Positions 1 to 7,197 of a DNA stretch of 8,412 bases are shown here, piece after piece. Location: NCBI GenBank assembly GCA_002049885.1, contig MVCS01000040.1, forward strand, positions 1-8,412, in the 5' to 3' direction. Under the pieces are notes generated by a model. That model made no database searches, had not been told where the DNA came from, and saw only the letters and a program-made list of their open reading frames with translations. Numbering within the stretch: the first letter of the stretch is position 1; every line of letters starts with the position of its first letter. Made by a program: the position numbers and the translations under genes. This stretch comes from Planctomycetales bacterium 4484_123 (GTDB lineage Bacteria; Planctomycetota; Phycisphaerae; SM23-33).

Positions 1-3000
1 TTGACGATCCGGCTGGCCAGGCGGATGGGATACACCGCCGAGGCCACCGTGGCCAGCACGGCCATGCCGATGGAGTACAGCACGAAGACGCCCAGGTAGT
101 TGGGGTAGAACTCGGCCCCCTGGCCGGTGGACTTCAGGTAGGCCAGCAGGCCCTTGAGGGCGATGATGCCGATGAAGTAGCCCAGCACGGCGGCGATGCC
201 GGCGTACACCAGGGCCTCCACGAAGAACATCCCCGCCACGTGTCGTCGAGCCCTTCACCCGCGTGGCCGTGAGCATGGATATCTTCTGGCCGACGGCCCG
301 CGCCGGCCCGCCCGCCGGATCGGGGACGAACCGGTTGATGTATATGTCCGCGTTGAGGATTTCCTTGGCCAGGCGCTCGGCCAGGGCCGGGAGGCGGTCA
401 TGGTCCGGTCGGCCGGCCGGACCGGTGGGGATCACGATCAGCGAGAAGACGTTGGAGGGCAGGATGGCGTACCGGCGGATCCACTCCCGCGGGACGATGA
501 CGATCTCCCGGCTGGGGGCGTGGATGGGGCTGTCGGGCTGGCCCTGGCGGAAGACCGCCCCGCGCAGGGCCGTCATGGGAAAGCCGTCCAGGTCGGTCAG
601 GTAGTCCAGCTCGCCGGGGACGGTCATCTTCTTGCCGTCCTGGATGCGCTTCTCCTCGGCCAGCCAGATGCCCTTGACCTTCAACGGCAGGCCCATGAGC
701 GTCACTGTGTCGCCCACCTTCACGTCCAGCGCCTCGGCCATGGTGTTGGGCAGCAGGCAGACGTCCACGTCGCCGGGCTCCAGGAACTTTCCTTCCATCA
801 GGTCGGACAGGTGGATGGTGCGCACGGCGTCGGCGGGCGCGGAGGCGGGCTGGTCGGTCCGGGCGGGCCGGCGGTAGGCGACGAGGTCGTCGCGGTGGTC
901 CATGACCTGGAAGTAGGGCACCGCCACGCTGCGCTCGCCGTGACGCAGCAGCAGGCCGCCGTTGGGGATGGTGGGGTCGTAGCCGTAGTTGACGCACTCG
1001 CGGCGGATGACCAGTGCCTCTTTTCGCAGCACCGTCTCGTACAGCTCGGCGGTCTCGGTCAGCAGAGGCACGCGGCGGTCGTAGGCGTTGAAGATTTGCA
1101 GCCCCTGGAAGCTGGCCCCGGCGGTGCCGGCCGGCTCCAGGATGCTGAAGTCGAAGGCCGAGGAGGTCGTCAGCAGCACCAGGGCCACCACCAGGGTGGT
1201 GATGGTGATGAGGGTCAGGGCGGTCCGCAGCCGGCGGCGGCGCATGTTGGAGACCGCCAGCGACAGCGAGGCCATGACCACCCCGGCGCTCTCGGCCTCG
1301 CTGCGCTGGGTGATGACCGCCTTGGAGCCTATGGCCCGCAGCATGGCCACGCCGCGGAGCAGCAGCAGCAACAGGGCGGGGACGGTCATCACCACGATGA
1401 CGAAGGCGGTGATGGTCACCACCACGTTGTGGGCCAGCTTGAAGCCGGGGTGGAAGAGGTACAGCACGGCGGCGAAGAGGGCGAAGACCACGGCGGCCAC
1501 GGCCACCGTCCGCAGCACGGTGCGCTGCGGGAACACCAGCCGTTCGATGAGGAAGCTGAATGGTATCAGCAGCACGAAGTACAGCACCGTGGTGGAGACC
1601 ACGTCCACCAGCAGCTTGAGCGTGTCGCGGTAGGCCTGGGATTCGAATATCCAGGCCCGGCGGAAATGCGCCAGGGCCTCTTCGTGCCGGCCTTGCCACA
1701 GGGCCTGCCTGCCGGCGGCCAGGGCGGCCTCCGCCCGGCGGCGCGAGCGCTGCGCCAGGGGGCTGCCCACGTCGTACTTCTTGAATTCCGCCAGCCGGCG
1801 GCGGTTCAGCGAGCCGACTTGCCGGACGCACTCCAACGGCCCGGGCAGGCGCCCGGAGCTCAGCCGGCGGGTCTGGCCCGGTCGCAGGCGGTAGCCCCTG
1901 GGCCGGCCCTGCTCGTCCGGGTTGTTCAGCACGGTGAAGAGCTTGTGCCACTGGCCGATGAGGATTTCCACGCCTGCCTTGTGGTTGGCGGGTAGGAAGA
2001 CCATGGCGTCCGGGCCGTACTGGGCGAAGCCCCAGCGCTCGGTATCGGTGTGGGAATCGACGTCCTTGACGGCCATGACGCGCACGTGCGGCGCGACGCC
2101 CTGGTCGGCGTGGCCGCCGTGACGGTAGTAGCTCTGTACCCAACTGCCGTACACCACCGCCGAGGGGTTGTAGCGCTGCGGGTCGAGCAGGTCCAAGAGC
2201 TCCAGCGCCCCGCAGCCAAACAGGCTCACCGGCACGGTGAGGTCCCAGCCGTCCACGTCCAGGTCGGTGCAGCGGAAGGACTTGTTGGAGTCGCCGTGAA
2301 TGCCGAAGTCGCTGGCCCAGCGGATGCGCCCGAACTCGTCCACGCCGTAGCCGATGACGTTGTACTGGGTCTCGCGGTAGGCGGCGTAGATGGTGTTGAT
2401 ACGGAACCAGGGCTTCTCCAGCAGTTTGATGTCTTGGAACATGAACGCCTGGAGCTGGCGGTGCTGGCCCCGGCTGGGGTTGATGGGCCACTTGAGGTAG
2501 TTCCGCAGCCGGGTGCCGACGAAGCCCTGGTGGAGGCTGTCCACGGGGTAGGCCTGGATGAAGGTCATCACCCGGCCGGGCTGGCCGGGACCGTTCGAGC
2601 GGCTCTTCAGCGGTACTGAGCCGGCCTGGTCGGCCCCGGGCAGGCGCTCGGCGAACCAGCCCACGCGGCGGTCCCAGATCTGCACTCGCCCGGACAGTTG
2701 GGCGTATCCGCCCCACCCGCGCCGCCGGCGCCGCCGGGCGGGCTGCTTGGGCAGCAGCTCGGGCGGGTAGTGCTGGAGCTGGCCCAGCACCGCCAGGACG
2801 ACCTCCAACTGCGGGCCCAGTTGGCGGTCGATTTCCTCTGCCGGTCGTTCGGCGAAGCGGTCCAGCGGCGTGTTGTGCTGGAGCCGGGCCAGCCGCTGGG
2901 TCTGGAAGGCGAAGGTGGTCATCCCCAGGGCCTGCCAGGGCTGCTCGGCGGTGGGGTAGCGGGGGGCGTACATGAATGGGCTGCGGTCGTTCTGCTTGGC

Positions 3001-4587
3001 CATGATGCCGTAGCGCGTCCCGGAGTGTTCCGGCCTGGCCCCGCCGAAGAGGGTTATGCCCTGTTCGGCCAGCCACAGCTCGCGCAGGATCTCGTCGCGC
3101 CAGCCGCCGTCGGTGAACAGGGCCTGCCGCAGCCAGCCGTAGGCCGACAGCGACTGCACGTCCCACATGCCCTGTGAGATGAGGTTGAGCGAGCGGCCCT
3201 CGGGCACCAGGTCCACGCCCATGGCCAGCTTGAAGTAGCGGTTGACCTTCTTGAAGTTCGAGGCGGGGTCGGGGTCGTAGGCCACGTAGTCGCGCATGGG
3301 CATCTGGCCCTGCCAGTGCCCTGAGGTGAACAGGATGCGTACGTCGCAGGCGGGGGTGTTTTGGGCGAAGTATCGCGTCAGTTCGATCAGCTCGGCCGGT
3401 CCCCACACCTCCGCCGCGCCGTAGGCCAGGTCGGGGACGATGCAGCGGGCGTCGAAGTGCCCGGCCAGGATGAAGGCGTAGTCGCGGCGCTTGCCGGGGA
3501 TGGTCAGCTCCAGGCAGCGGGCGGTCACGTTGGCCCATCGCAGGCGGTTGGCGATGGTGATGCGGACGTCCCGGCCCGACGCCAGCGCCTCCCGCAGCCG
3601 GAGGCCGTGCTCGCGGCGCAGGTACAGGCGCGGGAAGTGCAGCGGCAGGGTGGCCCGGTACTTGGCGTCGGCCTGGAAGACGGTGGTGCGCTTGGGCTCG
3701 ATGAAGACGGCGCCGTATGCGCCCAGGGCGGCGGCCCGCAGCCAGGCCTCGGAACTGTTGAAGTCCAGCAGCACCACCGCCCCGTCCAGCCGTTTGCCGC
3801 GAAAGTCCTCCCACCGGCCCAGGCGCAAGTCCACCAGCCGGCGGGGCTGCTGGCAGTCCTTGCAGAACGGTCCGGCCTGGCCCGGCAGGCGGTGCGGGCA
3901 GTCGGTGGGCCTGTGCGTCCGGCAGGTCTGCACGCAGTTGGCCTGGAAGGCGTAGGCCGGCCAGCGCACCTGGCCGCCGTCCAGGCCATCGACCAGCACG
4001 TGGGTGAACTGCTCGCCGGCCGATTCCAACTGCTCGGGGCGGGTGCGGTCCAGGGTGACGCTGACCGTGCTGGAGAACTCCTTGACCTCGGCCGCAATAC
4101 CCGTTTCGGCCAGGATGGCCTCCAGTTGCCGCCGGATGTACTGCCGGGCCCGCTCGCAGCCCAGTTGGCCGGTCTGGCGCGGGCCGAGGTCGGCCAGGGC
4201 CCGGGCATGTCGGCGGATCCCCGGCAGCATCTGCCGGGCCGATCGCCGCAGGTGGCGGTAGTCGATCAGTCCGCAGGCCCGGTAGAACTCCGAGGCCTGC
4301 TTGTCGGTGAGCACCTTGGTGGCGATCTCCCGGCGTGCCAGCAGCCAGGGCCTCTCCAGGTCGGCCTCGACGGAGGCCGACGCAGCCCGGGCCGCCCCTT
4401 GCAGGATGGCTTCCACCCGCCGCTGCTGCCGGTCGGTGAGGCTCATGCCGGCCAGTGCCCGGCGGATCTGGCCCTCCAGGTCGCCGCAGACCTTCCGGGC
4501 GCGGCTCTGTGGCGCGCAGCCGCCGGCCAGGGCCAGCGCCAGGGCCGCCGCCAGCAGCTTCGCCGTGATGGAACGGTGGGCGGTCAC
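1..4587 (-). CDS. Giant FtsX/MacB-like ABC permease with N-terminal lipoprotein signal, PA-like and degenerate M28 peptidase-like domains; partial, frame-disrupted near its 3' end
   Basis: Likely an inner-membrane permease of an ABC export-type system with a very large periplasmic head; substrate unknown. No stop occurs in this frame before the left edge. The start is the GTG at 4587, whose GTGA overlaps the stop of the upstream gene. Visible in order: signal-like helix 10-23 ending AGGC (Cys24, relaxed lipobox); Cys cluster 218-245; PA-like domain about 262-345 (LDGAVVLLDFNSSEAW); M28-like domain about 370-436 (GHFDAR, YGAAEVWGPAELIEL, TSGHWQGQ) lacking the usual GANDN and EE metal ligands; a six-Arg run at 618-623; unrecognised region about 670-900; TPR-like pair 952-985; hydrophobic helices about 996-1018, 1024-1045 and 1055-1077; FtsX helix 1 about 1123-1143 after NMRRRRLRTALT; periplasmic core to about 1435. 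After Gly1446 the frame fails, and clear FtsX helices continue one frame over (FFVEALVYAGIAAVLGYFIG; NYLGVFVLYSIGMAV). Domain order matches a planctomycete FtsX family as I remember it. Family call is fairly secure; function is not. Confidence 0.85.
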   Translation of the reverse strand, partial: MTAHRSITAKLLAAALALALAGGCAPQSRARKVCGDLEGQIRRALAGMSLTDRQQRRVEAILQGAARAASASVEADLERPWLLARREIATKVLTDKQASEFYRACGLIDYRHLRRSARQMLPGIRRHARALADLGPRQTGQLGCERARQYIRRQLEAILAETGIAAEVKEFSSTVSVTLDRTRPEQLESAGEQFTHVLVDGLDGGQVRWPAYAFQANCVQTCRTHRPTDCPHRLPGQAGPFCKDCQQPRRLVDLRLGRWEDFRGKRLDGAVVLLDFNSSEAWLRAAALGAYGAVFIEPKRTTVFQADAKYRATLPLHFPRLYLRREHGLRLREALASGRDVRITIANRLRWANVTARCLELTIPGKRRDYAFILAGHFDARCIVPDLAYGAAEVWGPAELIELTRYFAQNTPACDVRILFTSGHWQGQMPMRDYVAYDPDPASNFKKVNRYFKLAMGVDLVPEGRSLNLISQGMWDVQSLSAYGWLRQALFTDGGWRDEILRELWLAEQGITLFGGARPEHSGTRYGIMAKQNDRSPFMYAPRYPTAEQPWQALGMTTFAFQTQRLARLQHNTPLDRFAERPAEEIDRQLGPQLEVVLAVLGQLQHYPPELLPKQPARRRRRRGWGGYAQLSGRVQIWDRRVGWFAERLPGADQAGSVPLKSRSNGPGQPGRVMTFIQAYPVDSLHQGFVGTRLRNYLKWPINPSRGQHRQLQAFMFQDIKLLEKPWFRINTIYAAYRETQYNVIGYGVDEFGRIRWASDFGIHGDSNKSFRCTDLDVDGWDLTVPVSLFGCGALELLDLLDPQRYNPSAVVYGSWVQSYYRHGGHADQGVAPHVRVMAVKDVDSHTDTERWGFAQYGPDAMVFLPANHKAGVEILIGQWHKLFTVLNNPDEQGRPRGYRLRPGQTRRLSSGRLPGPLECVRQVGSLNRRRLAEFKKYDVGSPLAQRSRRRAEAALAAGRQALWQGRHEEALAHFRRAWIFESQAYRDTLKLLVDVVSTTVLYFVLLIPFSFLIERLVFPQRTVLRTVAVAAVVFALFAAVLYLFHPGFKLAHNVVVTITAFVIVVMTVPALLLLLLRGVAMLRAIGSKAVITQRSEAESAGVVMASLSLAVSNMRRRRLRTALTLITITTLVVALVLLTTSSAFDFSILEPAGTAGASFQGLQIFNAYDRRVPLLTETAELYETVLRKEALVIRRECVNYGYDPTIPNGGLLLRHGERSVAVPYFQVMDHRDDLVAYRRPARTDQPASAPADAVRTIHLSDLMEGKFLEPGDVDVCLLPNTMAEALDVKVGDTVTLMGLPLKVKGIWLAEEKRIQDGKKMTVPGELDYLTDLDGFPMTALRGAVFRQGQPDSPIHAPSREIVIVPREWIRRYAILPSNVFSLIVIPTGPAGRPDHDRLPALAERLAKEILNADIYINRFVPDPAGGPARAVGQKISMLTATRVKGSTTRGGDVLRGGPGVRRHRRRAGLLHRHHRPQGPAGLPEVHRPGGRVLPQLPGRLRAVLHRHGRAGHGGLGGVSHPPGQPDRQ
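235..255 (-). other. Frameshift / probable internal deletion junction in the giant permease gene
   Basis: Upstream of here the minus strand reads SMLTATRVKG in the frame set by the GTG at 4587. Downstream the sensible protein is HVAGMFFVEALVYAGIAAVL, beginning with CAC at 242-240, one frame away. In FtsX-type permeases the upstream segment is normally followed by a membrane helix and an ERxREIG-type turn before a GLAPxH motif that leads into the next helix. Here VKG runs almost directly into the His, so about 40 codons including helix 2 appear to be missing. The short CGACGA at the joint could be deletion microhomology. The original frame stays open to the left edge, but its translation there is Arg/Gly-rich and not protein-like. 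The frame switch is seen directly; the deletion is inferred from family layout. Confidence 0.72.
4584..4587 (-). promoter_or_regulatory. GTGA start/stop overlap coupling the two membrane-protein genes
   Basis: On the minus strand the sequence AAGTGACC holds the TGA stop of the DUF6785-like gene and, one base earlier, the GTG start of the giant permease. A four-base overlap of this type usually indicates translational coupling by terminating ribosomes. It also decides the permease start: the first codons give a basic N-terminus and a hydrophobic helix ending in AGGC, which no later start would preserve. A possible weak ribosome site, GGGACGG, lies several bases upstream inside the first gene. 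Confidence 0.75.
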
Positions 4588-6944
4588 TTCAGCCGTCCCA
4601 GTCCCAGGGCCACGTATCGACAGATGTGCATCATCATGCCGAATATGATCCCACAGAGGAACATGATCACCGCCGGCTGGATCTTCTCCCGAAAACTGCG
4701 CACGCCCAGCCAGCGGAAGATGAGCGACTTGATGATCCAGGCCAGCAGGAAGCTGAACCAGATGTGCTCCGGGGTATAGGGGACGACGGGGTTGGAGGCC
4801 TCCGCGGCCAGCACGAAGCCCACCGGCGAGAGCGGGAATCGCGGGAACTCACGCCGCAGGTAGAACAGCCCTCCCACCAGCAGCACGCCGTAGATGGCGT
4901 TGAAGATGTTGCGGTACTGTTCGTAGAAGCCTCCCCAGCCCGTCTTGCTCGTGGGCAGCCAGAAGACCTTCGAGGTGGAGCGGAACCCGTAGCTCTCGGA
5001 GCGCTCCGACCACTGCGTGAAGCTCACCCAGGTGGCCAGCTCGCCCTGGAAGCTGTTGGAGAACCCGTAGATGTACATGAGCTGGACGTACAGCAGCGGC
5101 GTGACCAGCGCCACTATCAGCATGGTTACCAGCACGGCCTTGGCGATGGTGCGGGCGTGGACCTTCAACTCATGGCCGATCTTGAAGGCCTCCAGCAGCA
5201 TGTTGTGCGGCCCCAGGCTCTTCAACTGGCCCACGAACCCCCATTGCAGCCAGTGCGTCGCCCAGGAGTCCGGCGTGATCCGCATGCCGGGGTTGTCCCG
5301 GGCCAGGCCGTAGTGGTCGTGCAGAAAGTCGCGCTGGATGGAGACCATCTGGTGGCTGGCGATGTTGTTCTCGTAGGTGACGATCTGGCCCTCGGCCCGC
5401 TGGCGGACCTGGGCGAAGGCGTATATCAGCACGAAGCCGGTCAGCAGCAGCATCTGGACGAGGTTGGTCGAGTAGGTTCCCAGCGCCACGAAGCCGACCA
5501 GCCCGGCCAGGGCCAGGGCGGCGATGGCCCAGGTCGGCCCCAGCCGGTCCGAGGCGCGGGCGGGCACCTGGAAGCCCTGACGCCGGGCGCGCAGCCAGTC
5601 CCACAAAGCAAAGACGGAGCTCCATATCAACAGGCCGGCACAACCGCCGAAGCGCACCCCCCACTTGACGAACATGCGAACCTCGCGCGGCCCCAGTTCC
5701 AGCCCGAATGCCCGCATCAGCCCCGGCACCAGGATGTTCAGGACGATGTACACCAGGGCCACCGTCATCAGCACGTCCACGGGGAACAGCAGCAGCATGG
5801 CCAGGACCATGGGCCCCCACATCAGTTGCAGCGGCGTCTTGGGCAGGATGTTCAGCTCGGTCAGGTCCACCCCGCCGCGGATGCCCCACTGGCCCACCCA
5901 GGGCGGGACGGTCCAGTTGGACAACTGCTCGCCGGCCGGCCCGACGAAGATGATGGCCGGCAGGCAGATGCCCAGCCCCGCCACGAAGGCGACCCACCAC
6001 CGCCGCCGGGCCGACCAGCTCGGCGCCCGCAGGATGTGCAGCGCCGGCTGGGCCCACACGAACGGCAGCCGTTCGTGCTCCAGCCAGCGCCGGCGGAACA
6101 GCAGCAGGATGCCCATCAGCATCGCCTCGTAGCTCAGGCAGGTCGCCACCCAGAACAGCATCGGCCGCCACCACAGCCGCCAGGGCACGCGCCCGCCGTT
6201 GCCATTGGCGAAGCCCTCCACGGCCGCCTGGGTGAGCCGGTCGGCCCGGTGGCGCTCCAGGGCGTATTCCTTCACTCGTCGGCGGTATTCGGCCATGGCC
6301 CGTTCGTAGGCCTGCTGGGCACGGGCGATCTGTTCCTCCGTGGCGTCCGGGGGCGGGGCGGGCTTGGGGGGTATCCTGGGCGGCTCCGGCCGGGGCAGGG
6401 TCGGACCCCACCAGGGCATCTGGCGGGACCAGACGTACATCTGCGGCTCGGCCTTCCGCATGACCTCGAAGAGATTCGCCGTGCTGGACTCGATCACCGC
6501 CTTGATGGCCACGCACCACGGCACCGCGATCAGCACGCAGGCATAGATGACGACCATCTCGGCCCGGCGCAGCGGGCGCAGCTTGATCCACAATGCCATC
6601 CCCGCGACCAGCAGAAAGGCCGGCAGCGAGCGCAGAATCCCCGCGAGCATCTGAGGCCTCAGGGCGGCTCCCGCCCCACGGTACATCAGCACGTAGCTGC
6701 CGCCCCACAGCAGCACCACGGAGACCAGGAACACCGTCGGAAACTGCAACAGGAAAACCGTAAGGATGGCCCCGAAGCCCAGCACCATCAGGAACTGCTG
6801 GCCGAACAGCGGCTGGCCCACGGCCATGTAACACGTCCCCACCGTCCACAGCAGTACCAGCACCAGGGCAATGGCGGCGCTGCGCCAAGTGACGGCCCGC
6901 TGCTTGGCAGGCCCCGGCTGGCTGGTCGGACGGTCTTGGCCCAT
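4584..6944 (-). CDS. Polytopic inner-membrane protein, DUF6785/DUF6784-like (distantly OPT-transporter-like)
   Basis: A 786-residue integral membrane protein, probably a transporter or the membrane partner of the permease encoded next to it; substrate unknown. Hydrophobic helices are visible at about 23-43, 51-68, 69-88, 103-121, 129-151, 262-283, 317-335, 376-407, 430-447, 472-490, 495-512, 600-622, 682-696, 726-744 and 756-772. Between helices five and six lies a hydrophilic loop, about 181-240, with a Pro-rich start (PRPEPPRIPPKPAPPPD) and a charged, Ala-rich, coiled-coil-like helix (EEQIARAQQAYERAMAEYRR). The C-terminus (FPLSPVGFVLAAE, WIIKSLIFRWLGVRSFREK, then a Gly-rich helix) resembles the DUF6784 domain, and the body the DUF6785 domain as I recall them. 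The ATG at 6944 keeps the N-terminus cytoplasmic and short; its Shine-Dalgarno GAGG is only one base away, so initiation looks weak. The next gene starts inside this stop codon, implying coupled translation. No defects seen. Confidence 0.88.
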   Translation of the reverse strand: MGQDRPTSQPGPAKQRAVTWRSAAIALVLVLLWTVGTCYMAVGQPLFGQQFLMVLGFGAILTVFLLQFPTVFLVSVVLLWGGSYVLMYRGAGAALRPQMLAGILRSLPAFLLVAGMALWIKLRPLRRAEMVVIYACVLIAVPWCVAIKAVIESSTANLFEVMRKAEPQMYVWSRQMPWWGPTLPRPEPPRIPPKPAPPPDATEEQIARAQQAYERAMAEYRRRVKEYALERHRADRLTQAAVEGFANGNGGRVPWRLWWRPMLFWVATCLSYEAMLMGILLLFRRRWLEHERLPFVWAQPALHILRAPSWSARRRWWVAFVAGLGICLPAIIFVGPAGEQLSNWTVPPWVGQWGIRGGVDLTELNILPKTPLQLMWGPMVLAMLLLFPVDVLMTVALVYIVLNILVPGLMRAFGLELGPREVRMFVKWGVRFGGCAGLLIWSSVFALWDWLRARRQGFQVPARASDRLGPTWAIAALALAGLVGFVALGTYSTNLVQMLLLTGFVLIYAFAQVRQRAEGQIVTYENNIASHQMVSIQRDFLHDHYGLARDNPGMRITPDSWATHWLQWGFVGQLKSLGPHNMLLEAFKIGHELKVHARTIAKAVLVTMLIVALVTPLLYVQLMYIYGFSNSFQGELATWVSFTQWSERSESYGFRSTSKVFWLPTSKTGWGGFYEQYRNIFNAIYGVLLVGGLFYLRREFPRFPLSPVGFVLAAEASNPVVPYTPEHIWFSFLLAWIIKSLIFRWLGVRSFREKIQPAVIMFLCGIIFGMMMHICRYVALGLGRLK

Positions 6945-7022
6945 GCCTCATACCGCTGCACCGGCCGCCGGCAGGTGCAACGCGTTGTCCGCCCCAGTCC
7001 CGGCGAGCCGGATTCGCAAGGT

Positions 7023-7051
7023 ACTATGGCAAATCCGGGCACGGAAGGCAA
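7023..7051 (-). promoter_or_regulatory. Putative sigma70-like promoter for the membrane-protein operon
   Basis: Read on the minus strand, TTGCCT (7051-7046) is followed by a 17-base spacer and CATAGT (7028-7023). Each hexamer matches its consensus (TTGACA, TATAAT) at four of six positions, and the spacing is optimal. It sits about 80 bases upstream of the ATG at 6944 in a spacer free of genes. Two moderate hexamers can arise by chance, and planctomycete promoters are not well defined, so this remains a candidate. Confidence 0.4.
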
Positions 7052-7060
7052 AGCCTTTGC
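7048..7060. repeat. 13-bp perfect palindrome overlapping the -35 element
   Basis: GCAAAGCCTTTGC is a perfect inverted repeat of six bases around a central C, overlapping the -35 hexamer of the candidate promoter. A second shorter dyad (AAGGC-TTT-GCCTT on the minus strand) overlaps it. The position suits a repressor operator. No regulator gene is present in the window to pair with it, and the repeat is short enough to be accidental. Confidence 0.3.
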
Positions 7061-7197
7061 GGCGCTCCACCTTGGCCGCATCCCCCGCTCGCGGCTGCAT
7101 CGGCCTGAAGGCTCGGAGTGCTGGGGAGCCAGTTGGGAGTGCGGAGCTCGAAGTGCCAACAGTGGGCCGGGCGGCTTTGCTGCGCGCGCCGGGGCGG

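Larger units (their letters stand above)
6945..7197. other. Intergenic spacer between dapF and the membrane-protein operon
   Basis: This 253-base spacer has no credible coding frame. It contains the candidate promoter at 7023-7051 and a 13-bp palindrome overlapping its -35 box. The half nearer dapF (about 7115-7170) has small imperfect repeats of GGAGTGC/GAAGTGC type around a GAGCTC and a weak GTTGG...CCAAC dyad. There is no stem followed by a T run after the dapF stop, so I do not call a terminator. The leader from the predicted start of transcription to the next ATG would be roughly 70 bases. Confidence 0.6.

Noticed and set aside
1..255. Separate small membrane-protein gene at the left edge
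   Set aside because: The helices in this frame are the expected last two helices of the FtsX domain and there is no start codon with a ribosome site between them and the permease. A frame break within one gene explains it better.
196..1995. A 599-codon open frame on the plus strand
   Set aside because: Antisense to the permease; Gly/Gln/His/Asp-rich, low-complexity translation with no recognisable domain, while the opposite strand encodes clear FtsX features.
398..3814. A 1,138-codon open frame on the minus strand
   Set aside because: It overlaps the giant permease in another frame. Its translation is dominated by Arg, Pro, Gly, Ala and His with no fold-like pattern, which is typical of an out-of-frame reading of GC-rich coding DNA.
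3361..4779. A 472-codon open frame on the plus strand
   Set aside because: Antisense across the junction of the two membrane-protein genes; composition is typical of a shadow frame.
5170..6951. A 593-codon open frame on the minus strand starting 7 bases upstream of the real ATG
   Set aside because: It overlaps the membrane protein out of frame; its translation lacks the hydrophobic helices and is Arg/Ala/Gly/Pro-rich.
7131..7160. Possible terminator after dapF from a GTTGG...CCAAC dyad
   Set aside because: The stem is only five base pairs with a long loop and no following T run on the minus strand.
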